NCBI GenBank assembly: GCA_028716145.1
Contig: JAQUQL010000003.1
Span: 1 to 44,494 of the forward strand
Source of the DNA: Dehalococcoidales bacterium
Lineage (GTDB): Bacteria; Chloroflexota; Dehalococcoidia; Dehalococcoidales; CSSed11-197
Reading direction: 5' to 3'
DNA: 44,494 nt
Part shown: one piece after another, positions 14,635-22,139 of the stretch
Layout of the letters: each line of letters begins with the position of its first letter
Numbering within the stretch: the stretch's first letter is position 1
Translations under genes and position numbers: made by a program
Notes under the pieces: generated by a model
Told to the model about the DNA's origin: nothing
Seen by the model: only the letters and a program-made list of their open reading frames with translations
Database searches by the model: none

Positions 14635-15111
14635 CTAACGGATGCTTACTTCAAAAGTTTTCTCATCCCGGACAGACGACCCAAGGATAGTATGTGAATA
14701 TAAAAACTCGACCTGGGTTGTGCCGCTGTCAATCGCTTTGAAAATAAAGTACTGGTTGCCCCTGTCGTCCATAAAATCTATCCCGAACCAAACATAGCTG
14801 CTTTCTATTAATTCCAGGCAGCTGTTGTCATGTGTGACCGTCCAAACCAGCCCCAATCTGGGGTTTCTGGGTAGTGCTATAGCAAACACCTCGCCGGTTT
14901 CAGTTTCAACCTTTTCACTCATCTGATAATAGGTTGGAATATCCAGCCAGGAAATAACAGGGGTTTCTGCAACTGTAGTTACCGTTATGGTTTTGGTTTG
15001 AACTGGACTATTGCAGCCGCTGGCGAACGCAGATGCTGTAAAAGTGAGTAGAAGAACAGCCAAAAGAAGTCTTCCTGATTTATTTTTTTGTAAATTATTT
15101 TGTGTTGGCAT
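14635..15111 (-). CDS. Chagasin-like (inhibitor I42) lipoprotein
   Basis: The 158-residue protein has a signal peptide with lipobox 'FASGC' (Cys33). The mature part reads 'GEVFAIALPRNPRLGLVW' then 'YFIFKAIDSGTTQVEFLY' and ends 'KTFEVSI'. This matches the immunoglobulin-like chagasin/I42 fold, in which N-P-T-T-G-Y-x-W forms an inhibitory loop against papain-type cysteine peptidases. Here that loop is N-P-R-L-G-L-x-W, so inhibition is uncertain, but the beta-strand framework is well kept. It overlaps the upstream membrane-protein gene by 17 bases, implying co-transcription. Bacterial members are often surface-anchored, as predicted here. Confidence 0.7.
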   Translation of the reverse strand: MPTQNNLQKNKSGRLLLAVLLLTFTASAFASGCNSPVQTKTITVTTVAETPVISWLDIPTYYQMSEKVETETGEVFAIALPRNPRLGLVWTVTHDNSCLELIESSYVWFGIDFMDDRGNQYFIFKAIDSGTTQVEFLYSHTILGSSVRDEKTFEVSIR

Positions 15112-15637
15112 GGCTGATTCCAGGGTATATGCTTTTGCCCCTGAGTATGAGGATTATTCCCGATGCTGCCAGGGCTATAAATGTCAGGAACAGGAACACC
15201 ACCAAAACTCCGGGTTCATTGAACAGGGGTAATGTAGTCAAATCACTCATCAGGATTGATGCCAGGAGGTAAATACCACTAATCATAAAAATCAATCCCC
15301 CGGCAACAACATGCAGCCTCCTGGCAACTTCAAGCGTAATGGCAATAAACCCTATACTGCCCAGAAAAGTAATGATAGCGTAAAGTAAAATACCCAGAAG
15401 ACTATGAGAGGCTTCGATGCTTTGGGCAATATTGATGATTACGGCAAATATAACGGCCGACGTTAACAGGGCATAAAATACAAGCTGAGCGGTTATGGTG
15501 AGCGATATTCTTTTTGATAGCTGTATTTTCTTTTGGAAAAATTGCACCCATTGAACGATTGCCCATATCACAAATATCGGCAAGCCGATCGCCATTAAAA
15601 CCAGGGCTATCCAGCCTAAAACTTCGCTGTATTCCAT
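15095..15637 (-). CDS. Membrane protein of unknown function, five to six helices
   Basis: The 180-residue protein is mostly hydrophobic, with predicted helices near 8-30, 50-70, 78-102, 110-130 and 140-163 and a basic loop 'KKIQLSKRI' after the first. I recognise no family or catalytic motif. It is co-directional with the chagasin-like lipoprotein and overlaps it by 17 bases, so the two may act together at the membrane. Confidence 0.6.
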   Translation of the reverse strand: MEYSEVLGWIALVLMAIGLPIFVIWAIVQWVQFFQKKIQLSKRISLTITAQLVFYALLTSAVIFAVIINIAQSIEASHSLLGILLYAIITFLGSIGFIAITLEVARRLHVVAGGLIFMISGIYLLASILMSDLTTLPLFNEPGVLVVFLFLTFIALAASGIILILRGKSIYPGISHANTK

Positions 15638-15782
15638 CTGCTCTTCCCAATGCCCATTGTACCCCGATATTATCCGGTGTCAATAGTGGTTCAGCAAGAG
15701 ATAATAAGTTCATTTTGATTGCCGGCAAGTGAACTGCCCGGTATAATTTAACACTGTCTTCGATTAATAATGGAGTGTTTTT

Positions 15783-16103
15783 ATGTGGATAGCTAACCTG
15801 GCTTCGGGTGCTTTGCTGTTGTTCCTGGGGTTTATAACTCGAGTTTTTAAGTTGAGCATGCTTGTTGCAGGATATAACACTGCCTCTGAAGAAGAAAAAA
15901 AGAAAATCGATGAAAAAAAGATGACCCGGTATGTGGGTAATCTGCTGATGATAGCGGCCGGAATTTTACTTGTGTTCGGTCTGGTTTCTTTGTGGTTCGA
16001 ATTTGCAGACTATTTGTTTTGGATTTCGTGGGGATTGTTTTTGGCAGTCATAATTGGTGGACTGGTATATTTAAACACCGGCAAACGGCTGGAAAAAGAA
16101 TAA
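15783..16103 (+). CDS. DUF3784-like membrane protein
   Basis: The 106-residue protein has three membrane helices. After the first comes 'LSMLVAGYNTASEEEKKKID', the hallmark of DUF3784 (PF12650), where 'A-G-Y-N-T-x-x-x-x-E-K' is conserved. Function is unknown. A TATAAT box at 15742-15747 precedes it, and a strong terminator at 16185-16222 closes the transcript, so it is a single-gene unit. Confidence 0.72.
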   Translation: MWIANLASGALLLFLGFITRVFKLSMLVAGYNTASEEEKKKIDEKKMTRYVGNLLMIAAGILLVFGLVSLWFEFADYLFWISWGLFLAVIIGGLVYLNTGKRLEKE

Positions 16104-16184
16104 TGAGTCCATTTTCAGTCTTAACAGACGGCGTAAATTAACAGAGTGTCTGGCAATAGAACACTGTTTGATCTCAGTGAACCT

Positions 16185-16222
16185 GGCACAGCAACGCACT
16201 TGCTGTGCCGCTTTTTATTTTT
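16185..16222 (+). terminator. Strong intrinsic terminator
   Basis: Bases 16185-16194 pair perfectly with 16200-16209 (GGCACAGCAA / TTGCTGTGCC) around a five-base loop. The sequence CTTTTTATTTTTT follows. It ends the plus-strand DUF3784-like transcript. There is no T run on the minus side. Confidence 0.88.
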
Positions 16223-16242
16223 TAAGCAGGGAAGTATTCAGG

Positions 16243-16671
16243 CTATTTAATTCCTACCAGCGTCAAATCAAAAGTGAGATCTTTCCCGGCCAGAGGATGG
16301 TTGCCATCTACGGTAATAGTGTTTTCTTCCACTTTGGTGATGGTGACTATGGCTCCGGTTCCATCAGGGCGGCTTGCGCTTAATTGCTGGCCGATACTCG
16401 GCTCCAGACCCTCGGGCAGTTGAGACCTGTCAATAGTTGCGATAGCATTATCGTTGCGTTCTCCATAAGCTTCGGCACAGGGGATGGTGATGGTTTTATT
16501 CTCTCCAACCTTCATGCCGACTATTGCTGAGTCAAAGCCCGGGATCACTGAACCTTCACCAATAGTGAACTCAAGCGGCTCGCGGTTGATGGATGAATCA
16601 AAAACCTGTCCATCGCTGAACATGCCCGTGTAGTGTACTTTTACAGTTTCTCCGTTCTGTGCAGTGACCAT
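16243..16671 (-). CDS. FKBP-type peptidyl-prolyl isomerase (SlyD-like)
   Basis: The 142-residue protein begins 'GETVKVHYTGMFSDGQVFDS' and continues 'GEGSVIPGFDSAIVGMKVGE', the FKBP active-site framework. An insert-in-flap segment (about 70-120, from 'AYGERNDNAI') is of the SlyD type, which adds chaperone activity. The C-terminus returns to the FKBP fold with 'NHPLAGKDLTFDLTLVGI'. The His-rich metal-binding tail of E. coli SlyD is absent. It acts in the cytoplasm, since no signal is seen. AAGGAG precedes the ATG. It lies 39 bases downstream of the pyrophosphatase gene. Confidence 0.93.
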   Translation of the reverse strand: MVTAQNGETVKVHYTGMFSDGQVFDSSINREPLEFTIGEGSVIPGFDSAIVGMKVGENKTITIPCAEAYGERNDNAIATIDRSQLPEGLEPSIGQQLSASRPDGTGAIVTITKVEENTITVDGNHPLAGKDLTFDLTLVGIK

Positions 16672-16710
16672 TTCTTCTCCTTAATCATATAATGCCCTGG
16701 CTTTAAGCCT

Positions 16711-17199
16711 TTATGACGGGCGGATATTTTTAAATGCTTCTCTTGATTCCTCGATAATCTTGATGGCGGCGTCCTGGTCCTGCCATCCGTAAATACCGGT
16801 TTTCTTGGCCTCAAGTTCTTTGTAAACAGTAAAAAAGTGCTCAATCTCCTTAAGCATGTGCGGTGGAACATCTTCCAGTTTTTTGATGTGGTTCCACATG
16901 GGGTCATTCACCGGAACGCAGAGGATCTTTTCGTCCGGGCCTTTTTCATCCCTCATGCTAAAAAGGCCAACCGGATAGGCGTCAATCACGCATCCCGGGA
17001 AAGTAGGCTCCCACACCATTACCAGTGCATCCAGGGCATCTCCATCACCGGCCAAGGTATCCAGGATAAACCCATAATCACTGGGGTAGTGTACTGCTGA
17101 AAAAAGCATACGATTTAATTTTATGGCTTTGGTCTCGGGGTCGTATTCATATTTGTTCCGACTCCCTTTGGGGATTTCGATCATTACGGTTACCAGCAT
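16711..17199 (-). CDS. ppa: Inorganic pyrophosphatase (family I)
   Basis: The 162-residue protein hydrolyses pyrophosphate and drives biosynthetic reactions. It shows 'EIPKGSRNKYEYD' near the N-terminus and the family I signature 'DGDALDALV' with metal ligands Asp52, Asp54 and Asp57. 'PVNDPMWNHIKKLEDV' and a C-terminal 'VYKELEAKK' region follow. Length is typical of bacterial soluble enzymes (about 165-175). An AAGGAAG site lies upstream of the ATG. Confidence 0.96.
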   Translation of the reverse strand: MLVTVMIEIPKGSRNKYEYDPETKAIKLNRMLFSAVHYPSDYGFILDTLAGDGDALDALVMVWEPTFPGCVIDAYPVGLFSMRDEKGPDEKILCVPVNDPMWNHIKKLEDVPPHMLKEIEHFFTVYKELEAKKTGIYGWQDQDAAIKIIEESREAFKNIRPS

Positions 17200-17376
17200 T
17201 GAGTTTATACTTCCTTTTTTGTTTATAATACAGGTCTGTTATATAAGCCTGGCACTCGTGCGACAGGGAAATAAACTGTGAAATAAATATAAGTTACGTT
17301 ATGAACCTTTGAAGAGGTAGTTGCCGTTGGTCGGCCTCTTTTTCAGCGAATATATGCTGACATTATATTACTTGTG

Positions 17377-17449
17377 AACCCATCACACAAATCCGGGCAG
17401 TACCAACCTCAGGCGGCAAGTCCTGGAAACAGCCTGGCGGTAATGGGTT
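17377..17449 (+). other. Candidate structured RNA element upstream of the 17506 gene
   Basis: In the 306-base gap 17200-17505, bases 17377-17383 (AACCCAT) pair perfectly with 17443-17449 (ATGGGTT). They enclose at least one further stem, 17410-17414 with 17432-17436 (CAGGC/GCCTG). The closed unit is 73 bases long and ends 56 bases before the next ATG. It resembles no riboswitch I know and lacks the TpsiC sequence of a tRNA. A weak hairpin with a T run lies earlier, at about 17313-17343. A chance fold is possible. Confidence 0.25.
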
Positions 17450-17505
17450 GTCAAAACAAGATATGTTTCCTAAAATATATTAAGCAGTAAACGGGAGGTT
17501 ATATT

Positions 17506-18264
17506 ATGGCTGAAGAACTTGGGCGGATCACCAAACCTGATGCAGAACAGTTTAAAAACGGCAGGCGTCTGTTTCTGGTGCCCCTGATTTTTACACCGCC
17601 TTCTCCCCCCAAAGAGTTGCAGGAAATCGTAGAGCACTATTGGCAGGAGGCATTAAGCCAGATACACGGTCTTGAGTCACGCATCGGTCGCGTAAAGCGG
17701 TTTTACCATGAGATGATAGCCCTGGACGGAGAAAGCGGTCTTTCAATGCTGGCTTCACTCAATTCAGGCAGTTATAACCTGGCCAGGAAAATGATTGAAC
17801 AGGGTGGCGAATTCACATCCATTGAAGATAGTGATCTTCTGAATGAATTCATGGATTGGGGGCGCTGCCTGTCTACCGGGCTATACAGTCACAAGGTTCT
17901 TACTACCGTTCTGCAATCTTATCAGAATACGCAGGAACAGAGAAATAAAGAAATGGCAACCAGGCTGGATAAAAGCCTGGGCAGTGATGAAATTGGTTTA
18001 CTTGTTGTAACCGAGAACCACCGTATTCAGTTTCCTGCCGATATCGAAGTATTTTTCGTAGCTCCGCCGTCACTTGATGAGTATAAACGCTGGCTCAGGC
18101 GCCAGGAGGAACCGCCTAAACAGGAAAAGCCGCAAAAGGAAGAATCCAAAGAACGGGAGCCGGCTGAAGCTGAAAAGAAAGAAAAACCAGAACCGAAAGC
18201 CGGGGAATCTGAGGGCGAAAAGCCGCAACCCCCCAGGAAAGCCCGCAAGAAAAAATCCTCTTAA
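17506..18264 (+). CDS. Conserved-looking protein of unknown function with charged Pro/Glu/Lys tail
   Basis: The 252-residue cytoplasmic protein is not recognised. Residues 1-195 are a mixed alpha/beta domain with 'FLVPLIFTPPSPP', a helical middle ('EIVEHYWQEALSQIHGLESR') and a C-terminal strand-helix unit 'GLLVVTENHRIQFPADIEVF'. The last unit loosely recalls the domain-3 fold of eRF1-type proteins, which I do not claim. Residues about 200-252 are low complexity, rich in Lys, Glu and Pro, ending 'RKARKKKSS', and probably disordered and nucleic-acid- or protein-binding. A strong GGGAGG site precedes the ATG. It stands alone. Confidence 0.6.
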   Translation: MAEELGRITKPDAEQFKNGRRLFLVPLIFTPPSPPKELQEIVEHYWQEALSQIHGLESRIGRVKRFYHEMIALDGESGLSMLASLNSGSYNLARKMIEQGGEFTSIEDSDLLNEFMDWGRCLSTGLYSHKVLTTVLQSYQNTQEQRNKEMATRLDKSLGSDEIGLLVVTENHRIQFPADIEVFFVAPPSLDEYKRWLRRQEEPPKQEKPQKEESKEREPAEAEKKEKPEPKAGESEGEKPQPPRKARKKKSS

Positions 18265-18327
18265 ACTCAGTAGTCTTAAAGATGTGTGTTAATCGGTTGC
18301 CTTCCCGAAGGAGGCCTTTATAACCTG

Positions 18328-18733
18328 CGCCACTTTTGAGTTGGGCGCCCCATTAACCGTGTAATCCTGGAGTCGGGCATTAGCCCGACGAAGAATCTTA
18401 TACGGATAGCGCTCGTTGTAACATGGGCTGTTTTCGTATGGGCGAGCTCTAATCTTAAAAGACCCTTCGCTGGCGCTCGAGGGTGACACGTGTTTTTGAA
18501 GGCTTTTCATTTAATGATCTTCCCCGCAATAGTGCCCGCCGTAACATGGGCTGTTTTCGTATGGGCGAGCTCTAATCTTATAAGATTCTTCGTTTACACT
18601 CAGAATGACACCCCTATTGTGTCTTTTTGGAGGAGAGCAGCCCATTGTCTACGCCACTTTTGAGTTGGGCGCCCCATTACCCGTGTCATCCTTGAGTCGG
18701 GCGCCAGCCCGACGAAGGATCTTCCACGGATAG
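18328..18733. repeat. Cluster of interspersed palindromic repeats (two 82-bp direct copies and two 40-bp copies)
   Basis: The 575-base gap 18265-18839 is filled largely by repeats. Unit A occurs at 18328-18409 and 18652-18733 as imperfect 82-bp direct copies. Each holds an inverted repeat GTCGGGC-n4-GCCCGAC (18372-18389, 18696-18713) whose stems are identical while the loops differ. Unit B is an exact 40-bp duplicate at 18418-18457 and 18541-18580. An inverted partner pairs CGAAGAATCTT (18389-18399) with AAGATTCTTCG (18582-18592), and CTCAGAATGACAC follows. The pattern is that of non-coding REP/MITE-like elements. No transposase is present. Confidence 0.75.
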
Positions 18734-18839
18734 TACTCCTGGTAACATACGCACTGTTTCCGCATTTAAGCGTTACGCGTTTTACCAGATACTAATGAAT
18801 GAGAGGCGTGTTTTTACCTCAGGAGTGCAAAAAGGGAAC

Positions 18840-19559
18840 TCACCCGGAGGTTATTACTTCCGCAATAAGATCGGGTAGTCCAAGCAGGGAAGAGATGCGA
18901 TAACCTTCCTGCAGATTGTCATCAAAAAGATCATCACGGTCTACCAGCACGCCGGTCATACCTGCCTTTTCAGCACCAACAACGTCTATCTGGTATTGGT
19001 CGCCCACGTAAAGCGCCTGCTTTAGGTCAACACCAGTTTCTTCACAGGCCAGCTGAAAGATTTCGGGAGCGGGTTTATACAAGCCGGTTTGATGGGAGGT
19101 TAGAATGATATCAAGAAACGGAGAGAATCCCATTTCCTCGCACATTGGATTGATATCCCGGTCTATATTGGAAATGATCCCCAGTTTGTAATTATTGTGG
19201 TTTAGTTTTTCAAGGACTGGCAATACATCGTTAAAAGGTGCCATTTTGTATTTTACCTGGCCTAATTCTCTCAGCACATCGTTGACAAGCTCAGGATCAG
19301 GCTCAACTCCGGCCTGGCGCAATATCCTCTCTTGATATTCGTACCAGAATACTTTTTGCTCTTCTGACGGGCGGTTTTTTATAAGAGATTTGGAATTTTC
19401 GCTATAAAAATACTCGTCTCCGGCTTTTATGGCGGGCGAAATCGCTTTTTTTGTTATACTTATACCGTGTTTCTTTAACAAGTTGATCTGAGTCTCCTCT
19501 CGCGGTGGGTCGTAGGTGATGAGGGTGTTAAACAGATCAAAAAAAATACCTTTTATCAA
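18840..19559 (-). CDS. HAD-superfamily hydrolase (haloacid dehalogenase-like phosphatase)
   Basis: A TTG start at 19559 is chosen: GGAGG lies nine bases upstream and the product then begins 'IKGIFFDLFNTL' directly at HAD motif I. An upstream ATG at 19706 would add about 49 residues unlike the family. The 239-residue protein has motif I Asp in 'FDLFNTL' (Phe in place of the second Asp, as in several HAD subfamilies). Motif II is 'ISNID', motif III Lys is in 'GLYKPAPEIF', and motif IV is 'VGDQYQIDVVGAEKAG'. A helical cap lies between motifs I and II. The substrate is unknown, with small phosphorylated metabolites most likely. Confidence 0.88.
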   Translation of the reverse strand: MIKGIFFDLFNTLITYDPPREETQINLLKKHGISITKKAISPAIKAGDEYFYSENSKSLIKNRPSEEQKVFWYEYQERILRQAGVEPDPELVNDVLRELGQVKYKMAPFNDVLPVLEKLNHNNYKLGIISNIDRDINPMCEEMGFSPFLDIILTSHQTGLYKPAPEIFQLACEETGVDLKQALYVGDQYQIDVVGAEKAGMTGVLVDRDDLFDDNLQEGYRISSLLGLPDLIAEVITSG

Positions 19560-19733
19560 AACGCAATACCTCCATAACCGGTTTCGTGGTTGGGGTAATC
19601 GCACCGGTCGTGGCTGATTGTATATTAAAAAAGGCAGTATGTAAAGCTGAAAACAGAATAAAAAACTTGAGTCAGGAGGGAATGCTGCTGGCAGTTGCCT
19701 GGGCAAGCCTCGAAATATACGGGGGTGTTTAAA

Positions 19734-19762
19734 TTGACTATATCAACTGCCTGCCTTATCAT
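19734..19762 (+). promoter_or_regulatory. Promoter of the lysA-holB-ricT operon
   Basis: TTGACT (19734-19739), 17 bases, then TATCAT (19757-19762) predict a start near 19769, three bases before the lysA ATG. The message would be nearly leaderless, in line with the missing ribosome site. Confidence 0.45.
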
Positions 19763-19771
19763 CTTATCATT

Positions 19772-21091
19772 ATGAGTACAGATATGTTGTCACTGTTTAC
19801 ACTGAGTTCTTCAGTCAGCCCTGATGGGCATCTTGTTATCGGGGGGTGTGATGCTGTTTCGCTGGCCTCACTATATGGCACTCCTCTTTATGTGTTTGAT
19901 GAGGGGCACATTCGGGAAAAGTGCCGCGAGTTTAAAAAAGAATTTGGCAAATACTATCAAAATACCAATGTTGCCTATGCTTCTAAAGCTTGCCTTAACC
20001 GGTCGATAGCTAAAATCATGGACCAGGAGGGAATGGAACTGGATGTGGTCAGTGGAGGAGAACTGGCGATAGCTTTATCGGCTGGTTTTCCGGCCGAACG
20101 CATTTACTTTCATGGCAACAACAAATCAGAAGCAGAAATCATGTTTGCTCTTGAGAGCGGAATCGGTCACATCGTGGCTGATAATATAACCGAACTTGAA
20201 ATGCTGGACAGGCTTTCCTGCCGGGCTGATTACCGTCCGGATGTTTTTATCAGGATAACACCCGGAGTGGATGCGCATACTCATCACCATATCACAACCG
20301 GGCATTCCGGGAGCAAGTTTGGTGTCTATCTGGAAGAAGCTCCTGAGGCAATACGAATAGCTCAGAAACTGGAAGGAGTGAATCTGGTTGGTTTGCATTG
20401 CCACCTTGGTTCCCAGCTCCACGAAACCAGCCCGTATACTGACGCGCTCGAGATATTGCTGAAATTCAGTAAAAAAATGCACGACGAAGAAGGTTTTATT
20501 CTAAGAGAAATAAGCCTGGGTGGTGGGTTCGGCGTTAATTATACCCTTGAAGATAGCGCGTTACCGGTAGAAAATTACGCAACTGCCATTTCCGGTTTGA
20601 TGATTTTGCTATGCGAACGGTTGAATCTGCCGCATCCGAAGCTGATAATTGAGCCAGGACGGGCTATAGTGGGGCCTGCCGGTGTAGCCCTGTACCGGGC
20701 GGGTATGATAAAACAGGCCAAAAGATATGAAAAGTTTGTGGCTATCGATGGGGGTATGGCAGACAATATTCGCCCCGCTCTTTATGATGCAAGATATGCA
20801 GTGGCAACTGCCGGTAAAATGCTTGATGAACCAGACCAAAAGGTAACCATTGCCGGCAAGTTCTGTGAATCTGGTGATATACTCTCAAGAGATGTTTGGC
20901 TGCCCTCTGTAGAAACCGGAGACATCTTGGCCGTACCGGTGGCCGGCGCATACTGCCTTCCCATGGCCAGTAACTACAATGGAGCTCTAAAGCCGGCTGT
21001 AGTAATGGTTGGTGGAGGTAAAAGCCGTCTTGTGCGCCGTCGGGAAACCTATTCAGACCTGACCAGCCTTGATATTGAGGATGGAGCCTAG
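19772..21091 (+). CDS. lysA: Diaminopimelate decarboxylase
   Basis: LysA makes L-lysine from meso-diaminopimelate with PLP. The 439-residue alanine-racemase-fold protein has the PLP lysine in 'YASKAC' (Lys72) and 'FHGNNKS'. It also has 'GLHCHLGSQ', the Gly-rich phosphate loop 'SLGGGFG', 'EPGRAIVG', and the catalytic Cys from the partner subunit in 'CESGD'. Length is within the family range. There is no ribosome site upstream, and a -10 box ends nine bases before the ATG. The end overlaps the holB start, giving a lysA-holB-ricT operon. Confidence 0.96.
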   Translation: MSTDMLSLFTLSSSVSPDGHLVIGGCDAVSLASLYGTPLYVFDEGHIREKCREFKKEFGKYYQNTNVAYASKACLNRSIAKIMDQEGMELDVVSGGELAIALSAGFPAERIYFHGNNKSEAEIMFALESGIGHIVADNITELEMLDRLSCRADYRPDVFIRITPGVDAHTHHHITTGHSGSKFGVYLEEAPEAIRIAQKLEGVNLVGLHCHLGSQLHETSPYTDALEILLKFSKKMHDEEGFILREISLGGGFGVNYTLEDSALPVENYATAISGLMILLCERLNLPHPKLIIEPGRAIVGPAGVALYRAGMIKQAKRYEKFVAIDGGMADNIRPALYDARYAVATAGKMLDEPDQKVTIAGKFCESGDILSRDVWLPSVETGDILAVPVAGAYCLPMASNYNGALKPAVVMVGGGKSRLVRRRETYSDLTSLDIEDGA

Positions 21092-22121
21092 CCCTGTGTG
21101 GAAAGTCTTTGGGCAGGATAGCCTGCGGGACCATCTTGCCAGCACTCATAAAAAAGGAAGCCTCCACCACGCCTATTTGTTTACCGGTCCTGAAAAAACC
21201 GGGAAAAAATTGATGGCGATGGATCTGGCAAAAGCTCTTAATTGTGAATCGCAGGACGCTCCTTGCGATTGTTGCGATTCATGCAGACGGATTGACGCCT
21301 TTCTGCATACAGATGTCTGGTTGGTTGATCTGTCCGGTCAGCCAGACGGAGCAGCTAGCCGGAAAGAAATAAGCACTGGGGAAATACAGGAAATCCAGCA
21401 TTCTGCCAGTCTTCCTCCCTTTGAGGGCAGGACGAGGGTTTTTATTATTGATGGAGCAGAAAATCTTTCTTCTTTTGCAGCCAATCGTTTGCTAAAAACT
21501 CTGGAAGAGCCGCCTCCACGGGTTGTGTTTATTTTATTGGCTGAGTCTAGCGACAACGTGTTAACCACAATCGTTTCCAGGTGCCAGCACATGGTATTTA
21601 AAAATGTTAACCACAGCCATCTGGCGCTGTATATTTCCCAACAGTTTAAAGTGGACGATGCAAAAGCGAAGCTGGTTGCTCAATTGAGTGGAGGGCACCC
21701 TGGATGGGCTATAACTGCAGTGAAAAATCAAAAAATCCTGACGGATTTCATAGAAAAAAGAGATCGCTTGCTCGGTCTTTATCAGGCAAACCGGGAAGAA
21801 AAATTTTCCTACGCTGAAGATACATCTGCCCGGTTTGGATCCGATCGGCAGTCAGTGATAGAAGAACTGAAGATCTGGCAAACCCTGACAAGGGATATAT
21901 TGTATGCGCAGTTTGGGTTAGAAGAAAACATCATAAACTGTGATGTATTTGAGCCTCTCAGGGAGCTGGCAGGATTGTACAGTACCCAAGATATCCGTAA
22001 TATTCTTTTCACAATCGGCAGAGCAATTGACCAGTTGGGGCATAATGTAACCCCAAGGCTGGTGATGGAAACGATGATGCTTGCCCTGGAATGTCCAGAG
22101 GCAGTCGCGGTAAAATTATAA
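21081..22121 (+). CDS. holB: DNA polymerase III delta' (clamp-loader) subunit
   Basis: The 346-residue AAA+ protein begins 'EPSPVWKVFGQDSLRDHL', followed by 'HAYLFTGPEKTGKK', a Walker-A-like loop with Lys in place of the final Ser/Thr. Such degenerate loops are usual in delta' subunits, which act as the rigid stator rather than an ATPase. A zinc module C-x8-C-x2-C-x2-C ('DAPCDCCDSC'), the 'TLEEPP' turn and the sensor/arginine-finger 'VSRCQ' motif follow. The ATG at 21081 overlaps the lysA stop by 11 bases; an in-frame TTG at 21069 is less likely. holB next to ricT is a common arrangement. Confidence 0.92.
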   Translation: MEPSPVWKVFGQDSLRDHLASTHKKGSLHHAYLFTGPEKTGKKLMAMDLAKALNCESQDAPCDCCDSCRRIDAFLHTDVWLVDLSGQPDGAASRKEISTGEIQEIQHSASLPPFEGRTRVFIIDGAENLSSFAANRLLKTLEEPPPRVVFILLAESSDNVLTTIVSRCQHMVFKNVNHSHLALYISQQFKVDDAKAKLVAQLSGGHPGWAITAVKNQKILTDFIEKRDRLLGLYQANREEKFSYAEDTSARFGSDRQSVIEELKIWQTLTRDILYAQFGLEENIINCDVFEPLRELAGLYSTQDIRNILFTIGRAIDQLGHNVTPRLVMETMMLALECPEAVAVKL

Positions 22122-22139
22122 TAATCCTGGAGTAAAAAT

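Noticed and set aside
17377-17449. The 73-base closed structure considered as a tRNA
   Set aside because: A 7-bp outer stem is present, but the TpsiC arm sequence and a proper anticodon arm are missing.
18289-18510. Minus-strand 73-codon frame in the repeat block
   Set aside because: It is built from the palindromic repeats themselves, so coding is unlikely.
18328-18733. Repeat block considered as a CRISPR array
   Set aside because: There are only two copies of each unit, with irregular spacing, long units and no cas genes.
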